Shown here one piece after another: positions 1 to 6,572 of a DNA stretch of 15,148 nucleotides. Source of the DNA: Limnoglobus sp. Its GTDB lineage: Bacteria; Planctomycetota; Planctomycetia; Gemmatales; Gemmataceae. The notes beneath the pieces were generated by a model, which saw nothing but the letters and a program-made list of their open reading frames with translations, was not told the DNA's origin and searched no databases. The position numbers and the translations under genes were made by a program. Numbering within the stretch: position 1 is the stretch's first letter; every line of letters begins with the position of its first letter. The stretch covers positions 1 to 15,148 of the forward strand of contig JANXNT010000257.1 in assembly GCA_025353985.1 (NCBI GenBank), in the 5' to 3' direction.

Positions 1-593
1 TTATCGCGTTGGAAAAGGCGAACAAAACGGATTTTGTCGCCCGACTATCGCAGAGTTTACGTCATCTTGACCTGGCATCAACAGTCGATGCACGGCCCGT
101 CGATGATACCCAAGTCGAACTTCGTGTGGGTCGGTTGCCCAACAGTAACGAACGCGACATGGTGAACATTGCCGATGTTGGCTTTGGCGTGTCGCAAACA
201 TTGCCTGTCGTCGTCGCATTACTTACTGCGAAGCCGAATCAGATCGTGTATATCGAGCAACCGGAAATACACCTTCACCCGCGTGCGCAACATGCGATGG
301 CGAAGTTACTGGTCGATGCAGCCAACCGTGGGGTCCAAGTGATTATCGAAACGCACAGTTCGATATTGCTTCTCGGAATTCAGAGCTTGATTGCGGAGAA
401 TACGATCGACCCCGAAATCGTCAAACTTCACTGGTTCCGACGCGACAAAACCGGCGATACGCAAATCACGAGTGCGGAACTCGACTCGGCAGGCCGCTTC
501 GGCGATTGGCCCGAAGACTTCGACGATGTCTCGCTCGAAGCGCAAAGGCGCTATCTCGATGCCGCAGAGAAACAACTCCAAAATGAGCAATAA
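1..593 (+). CDS. AAA family ATPase, ABC/SMC-like with DUF3696-type C-terminus (5' partial)
   Basis: The reading frame is open to the window edge (first full codon at nt 3), so the N-terminus with the Walker A P-loop lies outside. About 196 residues are visible. They hold a signature-like motif DVGFGVSQ (nt ~174-197), a Walker B strand IVYIEQPEIHLHPRAQ (nt ~243-290, with Glu as the likely catalytic base) and the switch-histidine motif ETHSS (nt 348-362). This order is that of the AAA15/AAA21 and OLD-like ATPases that dimerise around ATP. The tail (GRFGDWPEDFDD region) resembles the DUF3696 C-terminal domain. The stop codon lies 8 bp inside the next gene, which encodes a PIN-domain protein, so the two are probably translationally coupled. 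In known systems such ATPases act as sensors or regulators for a nuclease partner. That role is inferred here and not shown. The family call is firm; the biological role is open. Confidence 0.88.
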   Translation, partial: IALEKANKTDFVARLSQSLRHLDLASTVDARPVDDTQVELRVGRLPNSNERDMVNIADVGFGVSQTLPVVVALLTAKPNQIVYIEQPEIHLHPRAQHAMAKLLVDAANRGVQVIIETHSSILLLGIQSLIAENTIDPEIVKLHWFRRDKTGDTQITSAELDSAGRFGDWPEDFDDVSLEAQRRYLDAAEKQLQNEQ

Positions 594-1140
594 CAAACCG
601 ACTTTCTGTGTGGTCGTCGATGCTTCGATTGCGAGAGCGTCTGGACCGCCGAATTCGCAGCACCCGATCGGTACTCGATGTCGAAACTTCCTCGAACGAC
701 TGCGAGGAAATGGCCATCGAATGGCGTGGAGTCCGAGCATTAAGAAAGAATGGGACAAACACCAATCGAACTACGCTTTAGAATGGTTAGTGTCGATGGT
801 CAAAATCCGGAAAATACGTCGCATACCGGATGCCCCCAACGATGAATTTCGCGAGTCAGTTCGAGAGAACAATCCCGATGAGGGGGTTGTCGCAATCATC
901 CTCAAGGATGCTCACCTCGTCGAAGCCGCATGGGCGACTGAGCATCGTGTGACATCGCTCGATGACGCGGTTCGCGGTCACCTCTGTCGTTCGTTTGCCT
1001 ATTTCCCACAGTTGCAAACAATTCTGTGGGCAAACCCGGCAATCGAAGCGGAAAATGTTCTCGATTGGATCGAGAACGGCTTACCCGATGACGACACACG
1101 CAAGCTCAAAAACTATTTGTACCGACTCGACGAAACGTGA
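583..1140 (+). CDS. PIN-domain protein, putative ribonuclease partner of the upstream ATPase
   Basis: A 185-aa protein. ATG 583 was chosen because it gives an 11-bp overlap with the ATPase stop and starts just before the first beta strand; an earlier in-frame start at 391 would run through the ATPase gene. The four acidic positions of a PIN active site appear in the expected order and spacing: Asp13 (VVVDAS), Glu56 (SPSIKKEWDKH), Asp109 (ILKDAHLVEAA) and Asp127/128 (VTSLDD). PIN domains are metal-dependent RNases, common as VapC-type toxins. No small VapB-like antitoxin is adjacent; the partner is the ATPase instead. The gene is visibly less GC-rich than the operons further along (for example 30 G+C in the 60 bases 781-840), which could hint at horizontal acquisition. 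Fold call confident by motif; substrate unknown. The C-terminal ~45 residues after the PIN core are not recognised. Confidence 0.8.
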   Translation: MSNNKPTFCVVVDASIARASGPPNSQHPIGTRCRNFLERLRGNGHRMAWSPSIKKEWDKHQSNYALEWLVSMVKIRKIRRIPDAPNDEFRESVRENNPDEGVVAIILKDAHLVEAAWATEHRVTSLDDAVRGHLCRSFAYFPQLQTILWANPAIEAENVLDWIENGLPDDDTRKLKNYLYRLDET

Positions 1141-1191
1141 TTATGGGACGTCGCCGCACTGCGAAACTAGCACATGCTGGTTTGCAGTAAT

Positions 1192-1267
1192 AGTTTGTAG
1201 TTAAGAGTTGAGCGTTGTTAGATGAACATCGGCCCTCTGACAACGAGCAACTCTTAACTCTCAACTA
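1192..1267. terminator. Inverted heptamer-repeat hairpin between convergent genes
   Basis: Two tracts of four 7-mers, each starting AGTT or CGTT, face each other. The left arm reads AGTTTGT, AGTTAAG, AGTTGAG, CGTTGTT from 1192. On the minus strand the right arm reads AGTTGAG, AGTTAAG, AGTTGCT, CGTTGTC. The core stem pairs 1200-1221 with 1237-1258 (19 of 22 positions), leaving a 15-nt loop. It fills the gap between the PIN gene stop (1140) and the DUF1501 stop (1272), where a bidirectional terminator is expected. There is no clear U-tract, so terminator function is an inference; it may instead be a dispersed repeat. Confidence 0.55.
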
Positions 1268-1271
1268 TTGG

Positions 1272-2690
1272 TTACGCCACCGCGTCCATCACGACGTTGC
1301 CGGCGACATCGGTGAGGCGTTCGTCGCGGCCGTTGTGGCGGACTGTGAGCTTTTCGTGGTCGAGGCCGAGTAGGTGCAAAATCGTGGCGTGGAAGTCGTT
1401 GACCGAGACTTTATCTTTGATGCCGTGCAGCCCGAACTCGTCGGTTTCGCCGACAGTGTGGCCGGGCTTCGAGCCACCACCCGCGAACCACATCGTGTAG
1501 CCGAGCGGGTTGTGGTCGCGGCCCCGGCTACCTTGGCTGTTCGGCGTGCGGCCAAACTCGCTGCACCACACGACTAGCGTGTCGTTCAACATTCCGGTTC
1601 GCTTCAAGTCTTTGAGCAGTGCGGCAATCGGTTTGTCGGTGAGGCCGCACATCTTTTCGTGGTTGCTATTAATGTCGTCGTGCGCATCCCACTGCATGTT
1701 CACGGGGCCACCGCCGCTGTACACCGTGACGAAGCGGACGCCGCGCTCGACCAGCCGCCGTGCGAGCAACAGCCGCGTGCCGAAGTCGGCGGTGCGTTTA
1801 TCGTCGAGGCCGTACATCGCCTTCGTTTCCTTGGTTTCCTTGGTCAAATCGACCGCTTCCGGCGCGTGCGTCTGCATCTTGTATGCGAGTTCGTACGTCG
1901 AAATCCGCGACTCGAAATCCGAATCGCCCTTCTCCAAGTTCAACTCGTTGAGCTTTCGGACGAGGTCGAACGTGCGTTGGTTTTGCTCCGGTGTGACGCC
2001 CGGTTGCGGCTTCAAATTCAGGATCGGCGACGTGCCTTTTCGCAACAGCGTACCCTGATAAACAGCGGGCAAATACCCCGCGCCCCAGCACGGCGCGCCG
2101 CCTTCGAGGATGCCTTCGGGTTGCGTGAGTACGCAGTACGCGGGCAGGTTTTCGCTCGCACTGCCGAGGCCGTAAGTCACGTAAGAGCCGAGCGACGGGT
2201 GGCCCATTAGCGTGCGGCCGGAGTGCAGTTCGTACATCGCGGGGGCGTGAATCGTGTTCGTACACCAACAGGCTTTCAGGAAGCAAATGTCGTCGACATT
2301 CTCCGCGAGGTTCGGCATGAGGTCGGACATCCACTGGCCGCTTTTGCCGTGCTGTTTGAACTTCCGCGTACTCGCGAGGATGGTCTCGCCACCGGCGGTA
2401 AATTGACTTTTCGGGCGTCCGGAATCTTCGGGCAACGCCTTGCCGTGCATCTTCGTCAGCATCGGTTTCGGGTCGAAAATATCCATCTGCGACGGGCCGC
2501 CGACCATGAACAGGAAGATTACCCGTTTCGCCTTCGCGGCAAAGTGCGGCAACTTCGCGGCCAGCGGATTCTTCGACGCCACCGCGTCTTGGCTCATCAT
2601 CCAGTTCAGCGCGATACCGCCGAGGCCGCCACCAGCCCGGTACAAGAACTCACGCCGATTGGTCGCAAACGGAAAATGTGGTATGTTCAT
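1272..2690 (-). CDS. DUF1501 domain-containing exported protein (Tat signal)
   Basis: A 472-aa protein of the DUF1501 family, which belongs to the alkaline-phosphatase/sulfatase-like superfamily and is greatly expanded in Planctomycetes. The N-terminus carries a twin-arginine signal, NRREFLYRAGGGLGG (residues 11-25), followed by a hydrophobic stretch, so it should leave the cytoplasm folded. Residues 57-76 hold VIFLFMVGGPSQMDIFDPKP, the metal-site strand typical of the family. SEFGRTPNSQGSRGRDHNP near residues 388-406 is the second conserved block. The C-terminus (GLDHEKLTVRHNGRDERLTD region) is also family-typical. ATG 2690 is preferred over an in-frame start at 2726 because it puts the Tat motif at the usual distance and leaves 42 bp to the divergent gene. 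DUF1501 genes usually follow a DUF1549/DUF1553 cytochrome-like partner; none is present here. Substrate unknown; a sulfatase-like role in polysaccharide breakdown is only a guess. Confidence 0.92.
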   Translation of the reverse strand: MNIPHFPFATNRREFLYRAGGGLGGIALNWMMSQDAVASKNPLAAKLPHFAAKAKRVIFLFMVGGPSQMDIFDPKPMLTKMHGKALPEDSGRPKSQFTAGGETILASTRKFKQHGKSGQWMSDLMPNLAENVDDICFLKACWCTNTIHAPAMYELHSGRTLMGHPSLGSYVTYGLGSASENLPAYCVLTQPEGILEGGAPCWGAGYLPAVYQGTLLRKGTSPILNLKPQPGVTPEQNQRTFDLVRKLNELNLEKGDSDFESRISTYELAYKMQTHAPEAVDLTKETKETKAMYGLDDKRTADFGTRLLLARRLVERGVRFVTVYSGGGPVNMQWDAHDDINSNHEKMCGLTDKPIAALLKDLKRTGMLNDTLVVWCSEFGRTPNSQGSRGRDHNPLGYTMWFAGGGSKPGHTVGETDEFGLHGIKDKVSVNDFHATILHLLGLDHEKLTVRHNGRDERLTDVAGNVVMDAVA

Positions 2691-2732
2691 GGAACCAATT
2701 TTAATCCGAGAGTTGGGGGAGTGCAACCGACA

Positions 2733-3404
2733 ATGATTCAGTTTCTATGCCCCGGTTGTCAGCAGAGTTTTACCGTCGACAATTCGCGTGCCAACAGCAT
2801 CGGCACCTGTCCGAAGTGCAGCTCGCGGTTTTACGTCCCGGAATCCCCGGACGCGCCCGCGCCACCGCCCCCACTTCCCGTTCGCAAATCGCCGCAACCG
2901 GCCGAACCGGTCACGCTCAAACGGCACCGCTACGAAGACGACGAACCCCGGCGAAACAGCCGCAAGCGCACCGACGACTGGGATGATGAGGAAGAAGATG
3001 ATGAGGAATACGATGAGCCGGTTCGGAGAACGAAGCGACGCCGCAAGAAGAAATCACACGGGTTATTCGAAGATGGCAACTCGTTTAGCACGTTCGTTCT
3101 CGGCTACGTCGGGATCACGATCTTGCTGATAGGTATCTCGTTCGCAGTCCCCCTGGTGATCTATCTGCCGTTGTTGCTAGGGATGTTCGTTAACATGTTT
3201 GCGAGCATGTGGCTGACACTCCTAATTTTTAAGGACAGCATTGAAGCGGGGCTGATGTGTATGTTCATACCGTTTTACGGGTTGTTCTACTTAATCAATA
3301 ATTTCGACTACCTCAGCAAGCCGTTTTATTTGAGCCTCGTCACCGCATTCATGCCGATGATCTGCATCGTTATCATGGCGATCCGAGCACCCGGTGGTCC
3401 CTGA
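2733..3404 (+). CDS. MJ0042-type zinc-ribbon membrane protein, function unknown
   Basis: A 223-aa protein in three parts. Residues 1-35 form a zinc ribbon with two CxxC knuckles (C6-x2-C9 and C26-x2-C29), of the MJ0042 type common in Planctomycetes and Myxobacteria. Residues ~38-120 are low complexity: first Pro-rich, then alternating acidic and basic clusters, including an Asp/Glu run directly before an RRTKRRRKKK block. The rest holds three or four hydrophobic helices (roughly residues 126-150, 153-175, 180-192 and 200-217). The zinc ribbon is therefore probably cytosolic and tethered to the inner membrane. ATG 2733 was chosen because the zinc ribbon begins immediately; a GGGGGAG stretch lies 11-12 nt upstream. 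It is divergent from the DUF1501 gene, and its stop lies 6 bp from the convergent Rrf2 gene stop. No function is recognised. Confidence 0.82.
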   Translation: MIQFLCPGCQQSFTVDNSRANSIGTCPKCSSRFYVPESPDAPAPPPPLPVRKSPQPAEPVTLKRHRYEDDEPRRNSRKRTDDWDDEEEDDEEYDEPVRRTKRRRKKKSHGLFEDGNSFSTFVLGYVGITILLIGISFAVPLVIYLPLLLGMFVNMFASMWLTLLIFKDSIEAGLMCMFIPFYGLFYLINNFDYLSKPFYLSLVTAFMPMICIVIMAIRAPGGP

Positions 3405-3415
3405 TCGCGATCAGG
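3400..3415. terminator. Perfect 16-bp palindrome holding both convergent stop codons
   Basis: The sequence CCTGATCGCGATCAGG is identical to its reverse complement. It contains the TGA of the zinc-ribbon gene (3402-3404) and, on the other strand, the TGA of the Rrf2 gene (3411-3413). It can fold as a 6-bp stem with a CGCG loop and is followed on the plus strand by CTTTCTT. This is a compact candidate terminator for the plus-strand gene and possibly for both. The stem is short, so the call is tentative. Confidence 0.45.
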
Positions 3416-3872
3416 CTTTCTTACGCCGCGTTTGTAGCTCTTGCATGGGTGGGAATTCGCAAAGTGGCACGCTCGTCGTCGGCTCGTTCACAACCTCGGC
3501 GAGCGTTGTGCCGGCGAACGCCGATTCGACTGCCGCGAGTGCGTTATCGAGCCGCTTGTGTAGCGGGCACAGGTTCGCGCCGTGCGTGCTGAGGCCAAGC
3601 GGGCAGACTTTGATTCGCTGGATCGGCTCGACCGCGTTCACCACTTCGAGAATCGTCACTTCTTCCGGCATCCGCGCGAGTTTCACCCCGCCCCCAACGC
3701 CACGCTGCGAACGGATCACACCCGAACGGACCATTCCCTGAAGGATTTTCGCCAAGTAGGCCGGTGGCACTTTCGTTGCCTTGGCGACTTCCTCGGTGGT
3801 ACACGACCGATCCGGATTCTGCGCGAGGTAAACGACGGCGCGTAATGCGTATTCGACGGTCTGAGAAAACAT
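3411..3872 (-). CDS. Rrf2-family transcriptional regulator
   Basis: A 153-aa protein. Its N-terminal winged helix begins MFSQTVEYALRAVVYLAQ and continues through TEEVAKATKVPPAYLAKIL (recognition helix region) to the wing RGVGGGVKLAR (residues 58-67), all diagnostic of Rrf2 proteins such as IscR, NsrR and CymR. The dimerisation helix follows (DNALAAVESAF). Cysteines sit at 90 and 102 in VCPLG...LCPLH, spaced C-x11-C, with another at 138. This differs from the tighter three-Cys Fe-S motif of IscR and NsrR, so a redox or metal-cluster sensor is possible but the ligand set is not the standard one. ATG 3872 is chosen over an in-frame start at 3908 because family members start at this Met. It is divergent from the 480-aa gene at 3976, its most likely target besides itself. 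Confidence 0.92.
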   Translation of the reverse strand: MFSQTVEYALRAVVYLAQNPDRSCTTEEVAKATKVPPAYLAKILQGMVRSGVIRSQRGVGGGVKLARMPEEVTILEVVNAVEPIQRIKVCPLGLSTHGANLCPLHKRLDNALAAVESAFAGTTLAEVVNEPTTSVPLCEFPPMQELQTRRKKA

Positions 3873-3975
3873 GAAAGACTTTCGCGGGCGGGTCGGTATC
3901 AGCCACAATTATCGTATACCGAATGTGTCGTGAAGGCTGCTTATTTTCGTAGATCGCCCGATCTCATGGAGAATT
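3873..3975. promoter_or_regulatory. Divergent control region between the Rrf2 gene and the 480-aa gene
   Basis: A 103-bp gap between two divergent starts, noticeably more AT-rich around 3905-3950 than the flanking genes. On the minus strand a GATAAT (3908-3913) with TTCACG (3929-3934) 15 nt upstream could serve the Rrf2 gene; the spacing is short, so this is weak. The partly symmetric stretch at 3904-3927 (CACA ... TGTG ends) is a possible operator. On the plus strand GGAGAA (3968-3973) lies just ahead of ATG 3976. The regulatory role is inferred from the layout. Confidence 0.35.
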
Positions 3976-5418
3976 ATGAATCTTCATAGCCCCGGTGGCA
4001 ACCTCGATACGGATCGCCCCGATACCCACGGCAAGGCGCTTCGCGTCAACGTCGATAAACGGCGTTACGGCACCTTCGCAGAGATCGGCGGCGGGCAGGA
4101 AGTCGTCCGCTGGTTCTTCCAGGTCGGCGGCGCGGCCGGCACGATTGCGAAAAGCGTCTCCGCCTACGATATGACCGTCAGCGACGCGATTTACGGCCAA
4201 ACCAGCCGGTACGTCAGTCGGCAACGACTCGAATCGATGCTCGATCACGAGTACAAGTTGAACATCGAACGGCTTGCCGCCACTCGTGCCGATACCTCGT
4301 CCTTTTTCGCATTCGCCGACACGGTTTCCGCCCGCAACTTCATGGGCACCAACGACTGCCACGGCTGGATGGGCGTGCGTTTTCAGGTCTACCCGCGCGA
4401 TCAAGAAACGCAGATCATCATCCACTTTCGGCTACGCGATCCGTCGAACATTCTTCAACAAGAAACGATCGGCATCCTCGGTGTGAACCTGATTTACGGT
4501 GCGTTTTTCCTGCATCACGAACCCGAATTGCTGATTCAGTCGTTGATGGACGAACTGAATCCGAACCGCATCGAGATCGATGTCATCGATTTCTCCGGCA
4601 TCGGTTTCCGCGCCGTCGATAACCGCCTGATGAGTCTCAGCCTCGTGCAGCACGGCCTATCCAAAGCCGCCATGTTCGGCGCGGATGGCAAGGTGCTTCT
4701 CCCCAGCGAACTCCTTTACCGGAAGCCCGTATTGGTGGAGCGCGGCAGTTTCCGCCCCGTCACCCACGTGAACCTCGACATCATGCGGGCCGCGACGGAG
4801 AAGTTTCAGGCGATCTTGCCCGACGAAGACAAAGATCGCATCGTGAGCATCGCGGAAATCACGATGCGAAACCTGATGGGGGGCGTCGGCGCGACCGGCA
4901 CGCCGGACATCCGCGACTTCTTGAGCCGTGCGGACGTTCTGAGTGCATCGGGCCTGAACGTGCTCGTGTCGGATTACTCCGAGTTCCACCGGCTCGCAGG
5001 ATACCTGCGTCGGCAGACCGCCAAACCGATCGGCCTCGCGATGGGCACGGTCACACTGCCGGAAATCTTCGACCCGAGTTATTACACCGACCTCGACGGC
5101 GGCCTTCTGGAGGCACTCGGCAGGCTGTTCCGCGGCGATATATCGCTCTTCGTCTACCCGTTTGTCAGCCGCAGTACGGGGGAGTTGATGACCGTAGAAA
5201 ATCTAGAATTGCCACCCGACCGCAAGCCACTCTACGACTTCGCCGTCCGTGCCGGGCGCATCGTATCGATCAACAATCACAACCCCGAGTGCCTCCGAAT
5301 CGATAGCCGGGAAGTGTTGCGAATGATTGCCGTCGGCAACCCACTCTGGGAGCAAATGGTCCCCGAAACGGTAGTGAAACTAATCCGCGACCGCGGTTTG
5401 TTCGGCTGCAAGAAGTAA
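3976..5418 (+). CDS. Conserved 480-aa protein of unknown function (often auto-labelled TonB-dependent receptor)
   Basis: A 480-aa protein that starts with a short variable tail and then a highly conserved block: RRYGTFAEIGGGQEVVRWFF and VGGAAGTIAKSVSAYDM (residues ~29-66), then DAIYG and RYVSRQRLESMLDHEY. From memory, this family occurs in Planctomycetes, Proteobacteria and others, and automatic pipelines call it TonB-dependent receptor or nicotinate-nucleotide adenylyltransferase. Neither name fits: there is no signal peptide, no beta-barrel pattern and no HxGH nucleotidyltransferase motif. Other conserved-looking segments are FMGTNDCHGWMGVRFQ (residues ~123-138), LGVNLIYGAFF, and a C-terminal part with an alternating beta/alpha pattern. 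The protein looks soluble and cytosolic. A GGAGAA is only 2-4 nt from ATG 3976, a tight spacing. It is divergent from an Rrf2 regulator and its 3' end is closed by a strong hairpin. Family recognition is good; function unknown. Confidence 0.85.
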   Translation: MNLHSPGGNLDTDRPDTHGKALRVNVDKRRYGTFAEIGGGQEVVRWFFQVGGAAGTIAKSVSAYDMTVSDAIYGQTSRYVSRQRLESMLDHEYKLNIERLAATRADTSSFFAFADTVSARNFMGTNDCHGWMGVRFQVYPRDQETQIIIHFRLRDPSNILQQETIGILGVNLIYGAFFLHHEPELLIQSLMDELNPNRIEIDVIDFSGIGFRAVDNRLMSLSLVQHGLSKAAMFGADGKVLLPSELLYRKPVLVERGSFRPVTHVNLDIMRAATEKFQAILPDEDKDRIVSIAEITMRNLMGGVGATGTPDIRDFLSRADVLSASGLNVLVSDYSEFHRLAGYLRRQTAKPIGLAMGTVTLPEIFDPSYYTDLDGGLLEALGRLFRGDISLFVYPFVSRSTGELMTVENLELPPDRKPLYDFAVRAGRIVSINNHNPECLRIDSREVLRMIAVGNPLWEQMVPETVVKLIRDRGLFGCKK

Positions 5419-5430
5419 CGTGAATCTGGA

Positions 5431-5467
5431 ATTAGCTGCGACGCGGAGGCTGCGCGTCGCGGCTAAT
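5431..5467. terminator. Bidirectional hairpin terminator candidate
   Basis: A 15-bp stem pairs 5431-5445 (ATTAGCTGCGACGCG) with 5453-5467 (CGCGTCGCGGCTAAT), with one G-U pair and a 7-nt loop. It lies in the 63-bp gap between the stop of the 480-aa gene (5418, plus) and the stop of the TolR-like gene (5482, minus). No T-run follows on either side, so it would be a stem-only terminator or an RNA 3'-end stabiliser. Confidence 0.6.
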
Positions 5468-5481
5468 TGCGTAGCGCATTC

Positions 5482-6003
5482 TCACCCGCCCCAGGGGTTA
5501 TCGAAGCCGTGCGGGACGTCTTTGAACCAGCGGCGATAGGTTTCGATTTGTTCGCGCAACGGGTACCCGGACAGTTCGCGCGGGTAGAGAATCAGGAAGA
5601 ACACGTCTTTGGCACCGGCACGGGCGCGTTGCTGGTTGATGATTCGCTCCGCGTCGGCTTGGTCGCGGACTTCCTGGCGGCCCCCGCCATCGGCGTCGAA
5701 TGCGAACAGCTTGCCGGTTTCCTTGTCGACTTCCACGACGCGCACACTCAGGCGGTCGCCGAGGTTCGCGCGTTGCTTCTTGAGTTCCTCAATGCGGCGG
5801 CGAGCGGCGGCGAGTTCCTGTTGCAGTTTCTCGACATTCGTCGGCAACGTCGGATCGACCGCTTCCGGCGGTTCGGACGTGCCTTTGCCTTCGTCGGGCT
5901 TGCTGACGAACGGCATCAGCAAAAAGATGCAAAACAAGAGAATGAGCACGTCGATGAGCGGAACGAAGAAGCGTGTCACCGAGCGTTTCGGTTGCGCAAT
6001 CAC
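5482..6003 (-). CDS. TolR/ExbD-like energy-transducing membrane protein
   Basis: A 173-aa protein with one N-terminal membrane helix preceded by a basic tail. The helix contains PLIDVLILLFCIFLLMPF (residues 15-32), whose PLID matches the PFID of ExbD and TolR, so Asp18 is the expected proton-carrying residue. A periplasmic coiled coil follows (NVEKLQQELAAARRRIEELK, residues ~57-76), then a small C-terminal domain I do not recognise that ends in FDNPWGG. The start is GTG 6003, giving GTGA: the start overlaps the stop of the TolQ-like gene by 4 nt, a clear sign of coupled translation. The frame stays open upstream, but a longer start would run through the TolQ-like gene. The protein should form a proton-driven stator with its upstream neighbour; the periplasmic target is unknown. 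It differs from typical ExbD in its long coiled coil. Confidence 0.8.
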   Translation of the reverse strand: MIAQPKRSVTRFFVPLIDVLILLFCIFLLMPFVSKPDEGKGTSEPPEAVDPTLPTNVEKLQQELAAARRRIEELKKQRANLGDRLSVRVVEVDKETGKLFAFDADGGGRQEVRDQADAERIINQQRARAGAKDVFFLILYPRELSGYPLREQIETYRRWFKDVPHGFDNPWGG

Positions 6004-6560
6004 GGTTTCGTCCCCGTATTCCGTTCGTCGGCGTGGGTGAGCGTCACGATGGGTGGCGGACTCGGGTAACCGGCGAGGCTGCGGATGAGGTCGCGGCCGG
6101 TGGCGACGATCCACGTCGGCAGGATGTTCAGGAGTGCCATGAACAACCCGCTGCCGGTGGCGGTGATCGCCGGTGCGTATTTGCGGATGATGTCTTGCGG
6201 CGTCGGCGTGGTTCCCGGCGCAATCGAACTGAACGTCTGCAAGATAGCGGCCACGGTGCCGATCAGCCCGAGGAGCGGGAACCATTCGGCGGCCTGCGAC
6301 AGGTGGTTCAGCCACTTATCCGGGCGCGTGTCGAAGTCGGACTCGGCCCACTTCAGCGCCTTCCAGGCTAGCAAAGTCTGAATCGTAAACAGCGTCAGCC
6401 CGATTGCAAGAATCAGCCAATCGATCGGCGAAACCGCGACGCGGGAGAGGTAATCGCGGCGGGCGTCGGGGGGAATGGCCGCGAAGACCAGAATCCCGGC
6501 CAGCACCGGCACCGCCGTAAACGCGGCGGGCAACACGTGGTGAATCCAAAGCCGTCGCAC
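6000..6560 (-). CDS. TolQ/ExbB/MotA-type proton channel protein
   Basis: A 186-aa integral membrane protein. Hydrophobic helices lie at about residues 9-30, 45-66, 91-112 and 128-153. The last two carry the MotA/TolQ/ExbB signature: PLLGLIGTVAAILQTF, then ITATGSGLFMALLNILPTW, whose Thr and small residues line the proton path in ExbB and TolQ. It starts at GTG 6560 behind a strong GAGGAGG. Its stop overlaps the start of the TolR/ExbD-like gene, and a YbgC-like thioesterase precedes it by 10 bp. The order thioesterase, Q, R is that of the start of the enterobacterial tol-pal operon. The family call is firm; whether it is functionally Tol, Exb or a planctomycete-specific system cannot be told from sequence alone. 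Confidence 0.85.
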   Translation of the reverse strand: MRRLWIHHVLPAAFTAVPVLAGILVFAAIPPDARRDYLSRVAVSPIDWLILAIGLTLFTIQTLLAWKALKWAESDFDTRPDKWLNHLSQAAEWFPLLGLIGTVAAILQTFSSIAPGTTPTPQDIIRKYAPAITATGSGLFMALLNILPTWIVATGRDLIRSLAGYPSPPPIVTLTHADERNTGTKP

Positions 6561-6565
6561 GGGGG

Positions 6566-6572
6566 CCTCCTC
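6566..6572 (-). promoter_or_regulatory. Strong Shine-Dalgarno site overlapping the thioesterase stop
   Basis: On the minus strand GAGGAGG ends 5 nt before GTG 6560 and overlaps the TGA stop (6573-6571) of the thioesterase gene. It supports the GTG start of the TolQ-like gene and translational coupling. It stands out because most genes in this window have weak or no such site. Confidence 0.75.

Noticed and set aside
391..582. An N-terminal extension of the PIN gene to an upstream start at 391
   Set aside because: The added 64 residues are Arg/Ser-rich shadow of the ATPase frame; the PIN fold starts directly after ATG 583.
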